DNA of 64,000 nt, taken from NCBI GenBank assembly GCA_949710005.1, contig OX453276.1, positions 32,785,947 through 32,849,946 on the forward strand, in the 5' to 3' direction. Below are positions 24,801-32,409 of the stretch, piece after piece (position 1 is the stretch's first letter; the number at the start of each line of letters is the position of its first letter). Made by a program: the position numbers and the translations under genes. Origin of the DNA: Ricordea florida (lineage: Eukaryota > Cnidaria > Anthozoa > Corallimorpharia > Ricordeidae). Below the pieces are notes generated by a model. It saw only the letters and a program-made list of their open reading frames with translations, was not told the DNA's origin and searched no databases.

Positions 24801-26900
24801 ATGATATAGATTTTACATCCCAAGAGTAGAAACAACAAAGCACACAGATAGACAAACTGACGCCATTTAATACCAACTTCTCGACTGTTTTCGCTTCTTC
24901 TTTTTTATTTGTTTTATTGTTCTCGGCTTCAAAACTTTCTACTGCTTCGCAGAGAACTCCATCATGAATTTCTTCAAAGAAAATGTTTTCGCCGTCTCTT
25001 ACAGAATTGTCGAGTGGAGGTAATGTGGCAAAAAATAATAAAACACGCTTTTTCTATGCTTTATACTCTGATAAAACATGGGTTTTTGATCAACCAGAGC
25101 GCGGGTAAGAACGCAGCTATATTATAAACTCTGTTATAAATGTCCCAAGGAAAATACGCGCGCTGATTGGTTAAAAATCGTGTTTCTATTAAACAATTAG
25201 ATTATGAGCTCGAGATTTCTATCGCGTGATAGTTGACGAGGTCGCAGCCCGAGTCAACTTTTTTACGCATAGAAATTGAGAGCGAATAATCTTATTGTTT
25301 TAGTATTAATCTACTAGCCGTTCAAAACTTTGTCTTTTCTGCAACTGCCTCGACCAGTAAACTGTCTAAACCTTCTTCACGGACACTTCGAAAACGTGAA
25401 GCGGCCGCCATTTTGTTAGCAAGGGCACACTGCTACGCTACTCACTCTCTATCACAGATTAATATATATTATCTTAATGTTTGTAAAAACATTGCAACGA
25501 AGCAAGCGATGTATCGACGTCTCATCACGCAACGGATACCGCCCGCTGTGAGCGGGCCGGATGGGAGAATACCGCCCGCTCCCGGAACCAATCAGATTGC
25601 AGGATTTGTAGAATACCGCCCGCTCACGAACTGAGAAAAAAATAAAAAGCAGTACTAGCGTTCTATCACAAATGCCGCGCTCTGATTGGCTACGCTACCA
25701 TTATCTATTCTGTGATAGATAATGAGTAGCGTAATGGCGGCCGCTTCTTCACGTTTTCGAAGTGTCCGTGAAGAAGATTTAGACAGTTTACTGTTCGAGG
25801 CTGTTCCAGAAAAGACAAAGTTTTGAACGACTAGTAGATTGATACGCGCGATAGAAATCTCGATCTCATAATCTAATTGTTTAATAGATAGTGGGTAGCG
25901 TAGCCAATCAGAGCGCGGCATTTGTGATAGAATGCTAGTAGATTTATACTAAAACTCTATAGAAATACCGAAAACATTTCCTATTTCTTTAATAAAACAT
26001 GGGTTTTTGACTAATCAGAGCTTGCGCAGGGTCCTATCTTGTGACGCTCGTCACGCTTGTCACGCCGCGCTTCCATTTTTAATTGTTATTTGATTCATCT
26101 ACTGATTGTAATTTTAGACGCCCTAAGAATTTTCCTATCACACGTAATCACTTTTCACAATTGTACAATTCGACAGTGACACTACGCCCAGTACAGCCTT
26201 TCTTTTTCGTTCTACAACGATCTCTGATCGTGAACACTTGCATGCCCGGAGCGGAACAGCGTAAGTTTTCTTGTTTATTTCTTGTAAGTTTTCTTGCCTG
26301 TTCTCATTTCACTTCATTTGTATCATAGTTTTCTACCTCGTGCCATGAGGGCGAATTTTAAATAAATCAAGTTTAGAATCTGGCACGCATTGGTTTTTAA
26401 AAACGGCGTTACCTGGCTCACCGCACTCGGGGTTGGGAACGCGACATATCTATATTATAAATGTTGTTAATTGCAGGCATAGGCTTTTTTGTTAGTAAAG
26501 GGGCACACGAGCTATGAGACCAGCAAGGCGAGAACTTATCTCCAGCATAAAGTACCTAGAAGTATTGTTACTTCTAACGCAACCTGCATGGGATGCTAGT
26601 CCATTGCAGTATTATATTCCCGGTACCTATGAATGATAAACCTGGGTGGAGAAAGAGAGCATGGAGTTGACTTAAGCAATTGAATTCCATACCGCCTGAT
26701 TGACGTCTAATGTCTAACAAACCAACCGCTGAATTGCTGTGAATTACTGTGTCCGTAGCAGTCGACGTTTGTGACCACAAAATTTAGAGCAAGTCAGTTA
26801 AATGGCGTGCAAAATACTCATGCCCCATTGAGGTACACATGACCATTTCAACAAGCAACTTCCGGGTTGTAGACATACCTAAATAATCCACCTCATCCAT
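12603..26900 (-). CDS. PARP14-like mono-ADP-ribosyltransferase, copy A (8 exons)
   Basis: Joined exons: 26,900-26,879; 23,203-21,533; 20,639-20,406; 20,022-18,275; 17,646-17,449; 17,359-15,868; 15,161-14,847; 12,877-12,603. The sum is 5,955 nt, 1,984 residues plus stop, with every junction GT-AG and in phase. Domains: acidic leader 1-70, CUE-like about 71-111, W-rich repeats about 130-195, RGG box about 280-407, RRM1 about 516-565, RRM2 about 586-640, KH-like region about 700-1,190, macro 1 about 1,205-1,370, macro 2 about 1,408-1,573, KH-like 1,606-1,706, WWE 1,711-1,785, ART 1,790-1,984. The ART triad is H1870, Y1902, I1967; Ile or Leu at the third place is typical of mono-ADP-ribosylating enzymes. 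PARP14-type proteins bind RNA and ADP-ribose and act in interferon/antiviral and stress responses in vertebrates; the same role here is inference. The start exon is the least certain part. Confidence 0.85.
13779..14112. mobile_element. 334-bp MITE in intron 7 of copy A
   Basis: Termini CAGGGACGGCGG and CCGCCGTCCCTG are inverted and flanked by TAAAA on both sides. Copies B (near 33,288) and C (near 56,507) have the single uninterrupted TAAAA, so this insertion is specific to copy A. The CAGGG tip recalls hAT elements, but the direct repeat seen is 5 bp rather than 8. A poly-C run (about 14,075-14,088) is internal. Confidence 0.75.
14847..15161 (-). CDS. Copy A exon 7: ART N-terminal half
   Basis: Starts mid-codon (G|GA) after TTCCTAAAG and encodes IPLPTNWTPM at the entry to the ART domain, then KIERIQNPHLYQSY, a classic PARP14-family helix, and ERALFHGT with the NAD-binding His (residue 1870). 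It ends NRSFCGIH with the next Gly split across the intron. Length is 315 nt in all three copies, without indels. Confidence 0.92.
15581..15606 (+). repeat. (ACTC)n microsatellite, intron 6 of copy A
   Basis: Six to seven ACTC units; homologous tracts lie at about 35,004-35,032 (copy B) and 59,878-59,908 (copy C). Copy C also has an inverted GAGT tract at about 59,665-59,692 inside its intron insertion. Confidence 0.85.
15868..17359 (-). CDS. Copy A exon 6: end of macro 1, macro 2, KH-like, WWE
   Basis: Opens with TLRAIIQKCLQKVDEIKGDS then AFPVIGTGKL, the second half of macrodomain 1. Macrodomain 2 follows: VVKGDLTEENTDAIISMN, then SGGNLPSRHVIHFIP, and ALPAVGTGNIGMS, the phosphate-binding loop. 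A KH-like segment precedes a WWE domain beginning KNVEWRYEIHGN. WWE domains bind ADP-ribose-type ligands. The exon ends GGEEG with the Gly codon split. The N-A-A-N and GGG loops of canonical macrodomains are altered in both domains, so ADP-ribose hydrolysis is doubtful while binding remains possible. Confidence 0.9.
17449..17646 (-). CDS. Copy A exon 5: middle of macrodomain 1
   Basis: A 66-codon phase-0 exon between a CTTTTAG acceptor and a GCG|GTGAGT donor. It encodes PKVHALVSPQGICARVIAKA then a stretch closing CRHVILTTCCPWNN. Joined to the GDIADVK end of exon 4 and the TLRAIIQK start of exon 6 it completes a macrodomain fold. The following intron is only 89 bp. Confidence 0.8.
17790..17860 (+). 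repeat. tRNA-like SINE head, intron 4 of copy A
   Basis: A Pol III A-box-like TAGCACAGTTGG (17,801-17,812) and a B-box-like GGGTTAAAATCCC (17,833-17,845) sit at tRNA spacing, antisense to the gene. Copies B (36,204 on) and C (62,096 on) have the cleaner TAGCTCAGTTGG. No intact cloverleaf is seen, so this is a SINE remnant rather than a tRNA gene. Confidence 0.5.
18275..20022 (-). CDS. Copy A exon 4: KH-like region and start of macro 1
   Basis: Starts mid-codon (G|AT) after a T-rich ACAG acceptor and codes for 582 residues from MERVIARQDEK to GDIADVK. The body is a series of KH/RRM-like alpha-beta repeats as in the central part of PARP14 (for example QQLHIVVDPDVME, VSIHRNSWNDTWIAGF and KKCVIQVDLNFG). 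A Ser/Asp-rich acidic linker (DDEDSTTSDDDD) precedes macrodomain 1. Length is identical in copy B, which has a nonsense codon here. Confidence 0.88.
20406..20639 (-). CDS. Copy A exon 3: second RRM
   Basis: Encodes FARLKEKGEKRGLE and then an RRM: SILVSGIPSTTTKDNIELYF as beta-1/alpha-1, NPRSQGGDVERVDY as the loop and beta-2, and GSAVVVFKDPN as beta-3. The YFENPRSQGG loop is typical of the RRMs in PARP10/PARP14 proteins. The exon begins and ends in phase 1 (N|AT to AAT G|GT). Confidence 0.88.
20640..21532. other. Intron 2 of copy A, with a dispersed-repeat fragment
   Basis: Non-coding. Bases 20,860-21,235 hold a block with a short hairpin (CTGACG at 21,150, CGTCAG at 21,168 around GCTCGAAA) of the type found in many invertebrate dispersed repeats. 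The same block is in intron 2 of copy B (39,240-39,650), so it was present before duplication. Confidence 0.5.
21533..23203 (-). CDS. Copy A exon 2: acidic leader, CUE-like, RGG box, RRM1
   Basis: The open frame has no in-frame ATG before residue 75, so translation must start upstream; the phase (|AA) fits the 22-nt exon at 26,879. Acceptor CCATAG lacks a strong pyrimidine tract, so the 5' end is uncertain. Residues about 71-111 (KLQMLGEMFSCLPSVLIKRI and following helices) resemble a CUE ubiquitin-binding domain. Two similar boxes, SWAFPEPAWRK and RWAYPSSEWKK, follow. The RGG region contains EFRGRGGRGGGMHRG and a 12-bp coding minisatellite (GRGF/GRGL). The end (NKLLISGLKEITSDDAVWNF) is the first RRM. 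Confidence 0.85.
22092..22155 (-). repeat. Coding 12-bp minisatellite (GRGF/GRGL repeats), copy A
   Basis: A CCTCTGCCGAGT/AATC unit repeats about five times in copy A and about two in copy B (40,507-40,530). This accounts for 36 of the 39 bases by which exon 2 differs between copies. It only lengthens the RGG box and keeps frame. Confidence 0.8.
23265..23770. repeat. 105-106 bp minisatellite in intron 1, copy A (about 4 units)
   Basis: CTACTGAACAGTACTGTACT starts near 23,278, 23,384, 23,489 and 23,595, then a degenerate unit. Each unit holds a self-complementary AGTACTGTACT core and TACTATACAGTGTGG. The four units match, in order and in diagnostic variants, the last four of the 14-unit array in copy B. 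Confidence 0.92.
24036..24043 (+). promoter_or_regulatory. TATA-like box, intron 1 of copy A
   Basis: TATAAAAG followed by GGATGCAAAT (octamer-like) on the plus strand, repeated in unit 2 near 43,476. It may be the core promoter of a repeat or an antisense transcript. No plus-strand gene is recognised immediately downstream, so function is speculative. Confidence 0.2.
24640..24810. repeat. Foldback element, unit 1 (partly deleted)
   Basis: AAATAAAGAAGCCTAAG and its inverse CTTAGGCTTCTTTATTTG flank a centre of TGAAATG...CATTTCTCGA. Unit 2 has the complete palindrome at 44,122-44,287. One arm is shortened here. Confidence 0.6.
25130..25960. mobile_element. Foldback MITE cluster with a short coding start, unit 1
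   Basis: Nested inverted repeats contain the same short frame in both orientations: minus strand near 25,412-25,320 and plus strand 25,734-25,826. The peptide is MAAASSRFRSVREEDLDSLL then EAVPEKTKF and a stop. It resembles the N-terminus of Crypton-derived DUF3504/KIAA1958-like proteins. Motifs such as CAATCAGAGCGCGGCATTTG recur at the arms. The elements look like internally deleted derivatives keeping the 5' exon of a parent transposon. Confidence 0.5.
26116..26258 (+). other. Exon-like block on the plus strand, intron 1 of copy A
   Basis: A good acceptor (TGTAATTTTAG) at the left and a donor (CAGC|GTAAGT) at the right bracket about 140 bases, conserved in unit 2 at about 44,996-45,139. A short frame MPGAEQ begins just before the donor. 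It could be a 5' non-coding exon plus start of an antisense or transposon transcript. Product unknown. Confidence 0.25.
26879..26900 (-). CDS. Copy A exon 1: predicted 22-nt start micro-exon
   Basis: ATG GAT GAG GTG GAT TAT TTA G followed by GTATGT donor gives MDEVDYL plus one base. That leftover base joins the |AA of exon 2 to give Glu and keeps the frame, as all other introns of this phase do. Copy B has MDEVDHL at the identical place. The acidic peptide fits the acidic leader that follows. Only conservation, phase and donor quality support it. Confidence 0.45.
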
Positions 26901-27429
26901 CGGGAATATTTTCAAACAAGACAGAAACTTCAGTGATCATGGAAGGGGTTTACACCTGTATCGAAAAAAGATATACACTAGGAATCAATTGTAGTAAAAA
27001 AATTGAAGCAATGCAGTATTTCCGTGTTAACCTCTAAACCATACATACAAACACCGATCTGCTAGGCAGAAAACACTCTTCTCAAACCAAAAAGCAATGC
27101 TATCAGATACGCCAGAGCTACAATGCTACCTCTTATACTAAACAATGTGGACATCAATGCCTCGTTAAATGTAACGAGAACAGAGAATCTTTGGCAAGGT
27201 TTGCACTGTTGCATCATATTTCGTAGAATTCAATTCCCATACTAAAATCATTCAAACAGCCATGCTTCTAGTTTAGTTAAATACCTTTTTCTGAGATCTT
27301 TGATCAATGGGTTTGAAATATACCGGCTAAAACAATCTACAAACGCCACAAAAATATACCTCAAGAGGCTTCCCTCGATTACATTTTAAACTATAATCAA
27401 TGTTTGTTGTAGAGAATTACACATCTTCG

Positions 27430-27895
27430 TGTTACATCGCTACATATTTTACCACCAGAATCAAAACGTCGACAAGCAAGAGCGAAACGATCATATAGTA
27501 CCTTAGAAGATTACTTTTTAACACTTTTCTCTGTCTTCCAGGGAAACTAGCGTCTTTAGCTGTCTTTCGAATCTGCCTTGCAGTTTCGCTTCTCCTTGGG
27601 AAATTCCCTTGAAATTGAATCGCATTAATTCCGCACTTCCGTTGCTCTTGGAACCAAAACTGCACTATGTTTGACTTACCCGGGTAGCGTGATGAGACTA
27701 GAAGATTTTCAAGTTTTCTCATGATATTTCAAACGCTTAAGGCAACCCAAGGCATTGATGACTGTCTTTTGATCCTAGGGAAAATGTCTTTTGTTTTTTT
27801 TTTTTTTATTTATTTATTAAGTTTTCGAGTATTTCTTGTTATAATTACCCACTATCCTCTATGTCCCCTTCCTCCCCTCCCTAGTACATGGAATT
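27430..27895. repeat. Dispersed repeat R1, unit 2 copy
   Basis: Collinear with 100-560 and 46,330-46,790. A T-run and ATTT repeats replace the ATT run of unit 1. No coding evidence beyond a minus-strand frame that is not conserved in the third copy. Confidence 0.55.
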
Positions 27896-27997
27896 GTTCC
27901 CTCATAGGTTATCTGCTGTCCTGATACAGCGTGCTCAAACATGGTTGAAGGTTTTAGAGAAGGTGAATGAACGTTAAAATAACGTTCAGGAAGAGCT

Positions 27998-28120
27998 ATG
28001 CCAAAAACTCGGACAAAATTCGGGCGTAATTGTCGAGATAACAACGCAGGAGGCCACAAGAATAAGCCAAGCAAGTCATTGAAAAACAAACTTAGAGATG
28101 TAGAGCGTCTGTTTAAGAAG
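27998..28120 (+). pseudogene. Orphan EFG1-like first exon, unit 2 (frame intact)
   Basis: A 41-codon exon beginning MPKTRTKFGRNCRDDNAGGH and ending LKNKLRDVERLFKK at a GTAAGA donor, 123 nt with no frameshift. Upstream flank resembles copy a of units 1 and 3, downstream flank resembles copy b. No second exon is recognised before the TIR element. Whether it is still spliced into a transcript cannot be told from sequence. Confidence 0.45.
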
Positions 28121-29001
28121 GTAAGAGGGAAGAAATGTTTTCGTGTAGTACCACGTGTACAAGAGGAATATTATTAGAGACTTTGCTAATCGATTTTTTA
28201 AGTTACAGAAACAGTTTTGGAAAAATTTGCAGATATTTTATGGCAAAGATTGCAGTAACTGGAGAGATATCAGAAGACATTGTTTTTGCAAAACTGTAAG
28301 TAACTTCTGAACTAATGTGAAATTCTCCCTTTAATTTTCGAGCAAATATAGGGTAACTTAGAAGGAGAATTGAACAGTTGATCAGTATCCACTTGGGAAT
28401 TTATCTAGTGCCTATATATGTGTGCCTTACTGTACTCTGACATTGTTAATATGATTGGCAGATAGAACATTAATATTATTGAAGTTTTGACTCTCGCAGT
28501 ATCAATGTAAACCATAAACCTTAAAACTTTAATTGCGCACAACAGCAGTGCAAATATGATCTACTTTTTATACACTCAAATCGTCGATTGGCATTTCCAA
28601 GGGATTTTTCCCTAATGACATAAAAAGTGACAACATACCAAGACATTCACAGATTGTATTATTATTTTTTGGCAGCTAAACCTTCCCGCCACTGTGCTTG
28701 ATTTTGCATTCAATTCATTCACAGGAGAGATAAGTGAATTTGAAAGTCAAACGTAACTCGCATATTGTCTCACTTCGGACTCTGTCAATACTTTGGTTTC
28801 ACAAACAGGGTTCGCAACTCTTGGTAAATCCAGTCATCAAAGAAAAGTCCTGTAGAAAACCATGTTACTAAGAATATTGTTTGTTTTTTTCTTGCTAAAC
28901 TAGTCTTAACGAAAGTTTCAAATTTCTCCCTTTTTTCATGTCTTCCGGAATATTTCTTCGGTCTCAGAATTTCTGACTAAGACTTAGAGATTTTTGAGGG
29001 T
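28121..29001. other. Non-coding region collinear with 10,990-11,880
   Basis: No gene seen. The alignment with unit 1 stops abruptly near 28,990, where the TIR element begins, and resumes near 31,085. Confidence 0.6.
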
Positions 29002-29059
29002 TGTCCAATACACCCAAACTGAGTCCGATGGACAAAGGCCATGAACGATCGGACTCACC

Positions 29060-29675
29060 GGAAGTAAGTTCGCGAGAGACTTAGAAAATATACAGCAACA
29101 TAGAGTAGAGTGAAAGGGGTCAGGGGAAATGTCGGCAAACGGACTCCATCGGATCCGATGGAGACGGGTCGCCGTTGTTAGAGTCCATCGGACTCGCCTC
29201 GCGTCAGTTCGCGAGAGACTTAGAAAATATACAGCAACGTAGAGTACAGTGAAAGGGGCCCGGGAAAATGTCGGCAAACGGACTCCATCGGATCCGATGG
29301 AGACAGGTCGCCGATGCAAGAGTCCATCGGACTCGTGTCGGGTCAGTTCGCGAGAGACTTACAAAATATACAGCAACGTAGAGTACAGTGAAAGGGGACA
29401 TGAAAAATGTCGGCAAACGGACTCCATCGGATCCGATGGAGACGGGTCGCCGTTGTTAGAGTCCATCGGACTCGCCTCGCGTCAGTTCGCGAGAGACTTA
29501 GAAAATATACAGCAACGTAGAATATAGTGAAAGGGGTCAGGGAAAATGTCGGCAAACGGACTCCATCGGATCCGATGGAGACGGGTCGTCGATGCAAGAG
29601 TCCATCGGACTCGTGTCGGGTCAGTTCGCGAGAGACTTAGAAAATATACAGCAACGTAGAGTAGAGTGAAAGATT
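29060..29675. repeat. 139-bp tandem repeat
   Basis: GTTCGCGAGAGAC occurs at 29,068, 29,207, 29,346, 29,485 and 29,624, exactly 139 bases apart each time. Every unit holds the perfect palindrome CCATCGGATCCGATGG. Alternate units share variants (CGTTGTTAGAG versus CGATGCAAGAG), suggesting a 278-bp higher-order repeat. Confidence 0.95.
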
Positions 29676-30007
29676 TAATGCTTTATGTGTTAGATAGTCA
29701 TAATGAAGACCTTTAATAGAATGCTCTTTCCTTTCCTTCTTCTAATTATAACGAACAAATTTTAGAAGCCATATTAAGCACCTGAATACCACTGAAATAT
29801 GAAATCTGTTTTCCTTTCTTGATTGCAATACAATGTCTACAAACATTAGTGTTTTCGACGGTTTCCTGACATTCACAATAAAGCATTTAACAACCATATA
29901 TGTGCTTATTTGCACACAGGAATGAACTTCCCTAAATCAAATAAACTAAATATAAAATATTCTGAATAGCACAATTGAAAATTGTTCGGTTTCATGAATA
30001 CAGTTAA

Positions 30008-30780
30008 ACAACGACGTATATTTCACGTGTAGCGCGCTTGTCTCGCTTCATGGCTAAGGAACGACGCATTTTTGCATTGTAGCGCACTTGTTTTGCCTCT
30101 TAAAGAACGACGATTATTTCATGTGTAGCGTTTTTCTCGCCTCATGGCTTAAAGAACGACGAATGTTGCACAGTGTGGCGCGCTTGTTTCGCCTCAACGA
30201 CGTATATTTCATGTGTACCGTTTGTTTAGCCTCGTGGCTTAAAGAACGACGAATGTTACATGAGTAGCGCGCTTGTTTCGCCTCGTGGCTTAAGCTATAA
30301 AATATACGTCGTTCTTAAAGTCATGAGCGAAGCAAACGCGCTTCTCATGTAACATTCGTTGTTCTTTAAAGAACGACGTATATTTCATATATAGCGTTTT
30401 TCTCGCCTCCTGGCTTTAAGAACGATGGATTTTGCCTCATGGCTTTGAGAACGACGTATATTTAATGTGTAGCGTTTATATCGCCTCATTCGTTGTTCTT
30501 TAAAGAAGGACGTATATTTCATGTATAGCGTTTTTCTCGTCTCCTGGCTTTAAGAACGAGGGATTTTGCCTCATGGCTTTAAGAACGACGTATATTTAAT
30601 GTGTAGCGTTTATATCGCCTCATGACAAAAGAACGACGCATATTCCATTGTAGCGCGCTTGTTTCGCGTCAGTTAGCTTAAACAACGGCGTATATTTCAT
30701 GTATAGCGTTTTTCTCGCCTCATGGCTTAAAGAACGACGGATGTTACACAGTCTAGCGCGCTTGTTTTGCCTCATGGCCG
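30008..30780. repeat. About 50-bp repeat family, mixed orientation
   Basis: AAGAACGACGTATATTTCAT followed by a GTAGCG...CTTGTTTCGCCTCATGGCTT segment recurs about a dozen times with variable spacing. One inverted block lies at about 30,297-30,365. Units vary (GGATTTTGCC, CATTTTTGCA), so the array is old or degenerate. Confidence 0.8.
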
Positions 30781-31116
30781 AGAGAGAATTTCTCTGTCTC
30801 GCGAACTGACTTCCGGGGAGTCCGATGGACTCTTGCCAGGGCGAACTGTCTCCATCGGATCCGATCGAGTCTGTTTGCCAACATTTTCAACCCCCTCGCT
30901 CCCCTTAACCTCTTACTTCCGGTACCAATAATAAAGCGCATTGCGTCTATTTCCGGTTCCGGTCGCAATCGGACTCAATCCGCCAGCTGGTGAAGACAAC
31001 CCGACTCAGGTCGGGTGTATTGGACATGTGTGACCTGCCGGGTGTCTTTCTTAATTATTACTAAGGAGCTTAGGCAAAATAGGACAATGATGGCGCCAAG
31101 AGCAGCACCAAACTAA

Positions 31117-31413
31117 TAATAATAATAATAATAATGAACTTTATTTGAGTGTCAACTGTATTTAGCACTGACGCACTAATTGGGGACACTGTAAAGCACA
31201 AATGAAATCAAATGAAATCATATTACATTAAATCAATCAAATCAAATGTTGGTTTTTGTGGAGAGGGGAAAACCGGAGTACCCGGAGAAAAACCTCTCGG
31301 AGCAGAGTAGAGAACCAACAAACTCAGCCCACATATGACGCCGGGGCCGGGAATCGAACCCGGGCCACATTGGTGGAAGGCGAGCGCTCTCACCACTGCG
31401 CCAACCCTGCTCC
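31117..31413 (-). mobile_element. tRNA-derived SINE, unit 2
   Basis: On the minus strand: head with A box TTGGCGCAGTGGTGAGAGCG and B box GGGTTCGATTCCC, body with the TTTTTCTCCGGGTACTCCGG motif common to cnidarian SINEs, and an ATT-repeat tail. CCAAACTAA flanks both sides (31,108-31,116 and 31,414-31,422) as a 9-bp target duplication; unit 1 has the empty site near 11,940. A 40-bp segment including the head is tandemly duplicated at 31,396-31,470. Confidence 0.85.
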
Positions 31414-31470
31414 CCAAACTAAACTGTCAACCTAAACTGCGCCAACCCTGCTCCCCAAACTAAACTGTCA

Positions 31471-32100
31471 ATGAAAGACACAATAACACAGCAGGTACAA
31501 AGTACAGGATGGCAAGTTTCTTTGCCTTTCTCTACAGAAAAACAGGAAGATTAAACAAAAAGCTTTCTCGTACAATATTAACATTGTTCCAATTCGTATT
31601 TCATTCTATTTTTTTCTGGTAAATTGTGCCGTTCTACACTCGCGTCTTTGACAAAACAGCGTTGTTGGTTTACAGAGGACGAAAACGTTCTACAAGAGTA
31701 CATGACAGTTTTCACAAGCGCTTTCATCGCTGTATTAGGGAGTTAAAGCGAACACGATGACGAGACCGAGCACGGCACTATTGAAAGAATGAATTTATTT
31801 TCCTTCAGTATTGTTGGCAGCAGGCTTCCTTCAGTTTGTTTTCATTTTTCCTTCAAACTGTAGAATTTTCAAGTCGTTATTGTGAGTATTTCATTGAAAA
31901 TGTCTCTAACCAATTTTTGCCGTTTAGGTCCACTCACGTCTTCTCAGAAACTGGTCAATTCACATTCTTTTGAAGAGGACAGCAAGGAAACCTAACAAGC
32001 TGTGTTTTGCACGTGGAGTTTTACTGTTCTATTTATCATCATCAACGCTTTTGCTCGGTGCCGTCGTAGTCGATGTCGTCGTCGGGTATTACTTAAATTC
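31471..32100. other. Intergenic region downstream of copy B
   Basis: No gene recognised. Collinear with 11,950-12,568 and 54,690-55,319. Confidence 0.6.
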
Positions 32101-32106
32101 TTTATT
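32101..32106 (-). other. Poly(A) signal AATAAA, copy B
   Basis: Minus-strand AATAAA about 26 bases beyond the stop codon, as in copies A and C. Confidence 0.45.
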
Positions 32107-32131
32107 ACCTACAAATCGCGGAGGCCGCGAC

Positions 32132-32409
32132 CTACTGAAAGGTAATTAAATATTCAGGGTAGCACTGGTTATCAAAGAATACAACAAAAATTCCAGGGTT
32201 ACTTGTATTGTTCACAACAGAATCGTATAAAATTTCCGGCATAATAGGATTTTTGGGGGGAGGTATGATCATGCTTGAGTTGCCAGCACAGTACTGTCCT
32301 ACCAGAACCTTGGCAAGATACAGGAAGCACGCACCAACTCCACCCCTCGCGTACCTCACAGAATAGGAGGCGTCTCTTGCAAAGTAGACTCCGCGTCCGT
32401 AAGCCGTTC
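32132..32409 (-). pseudogene. Copy B exon 8: ART C-terminal half
   Basis: Open, with GTAYGRGVYFARDASYS, PPPKNPIMPEILYDSVV and a YLITFQ end. Differences from A and C cluster after the catalytic Tyr (VRYARGGVGACF against TGYAGSGVGGRY). Downstream of two stops in the model, so presumably not translated. Confidence 0.85.

Larger units (their letters stand above)
1..27245. repeat. Tandem segmental duplication, unit 1 (left end outside window)
   Basis: The first bases of the window reappear near 27,340 and 46,241, and the order of blocks (left-flank repeat, EFG1-like exon, PARP14-like gene, minisatellite, foldback elements, gene start exon) is the same in all three units. Unit 1 is the longest because it carries copy-specific insertions at about 1,355-2,786, 3,232-4,965, 7,506-8,062 and 13,779-14,112. 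Boundaries are arbitrary because the array is head-to-tail and continuous. Confidence 0.85.
29002..31026. mobile_element. 2-kb TIR element carrying two satellite-like arrays
   Basis: TGTCCAATACACCC at 29,002-29,015 is matched by its exact reverse complement at 31,013-31,026, with weaker similarity continuing inward (CTGAGTC). The subterminal zones carry inverted copies of AGTCCGATGGA and CCATCGGATCC. Between them lie a 139-bp tandem array and a family of about 50-bp repeats in both orientations. No protein is encoded. No clear target duplication was found. Units 1 and 3 lack it. Confidence 0.65.

Noticed and set aside
31223..31417. 64-codon minus-strand frame
   Set aside because: It is the translation of a tRNA-derived SINE with A and B boxes and a target duplication.
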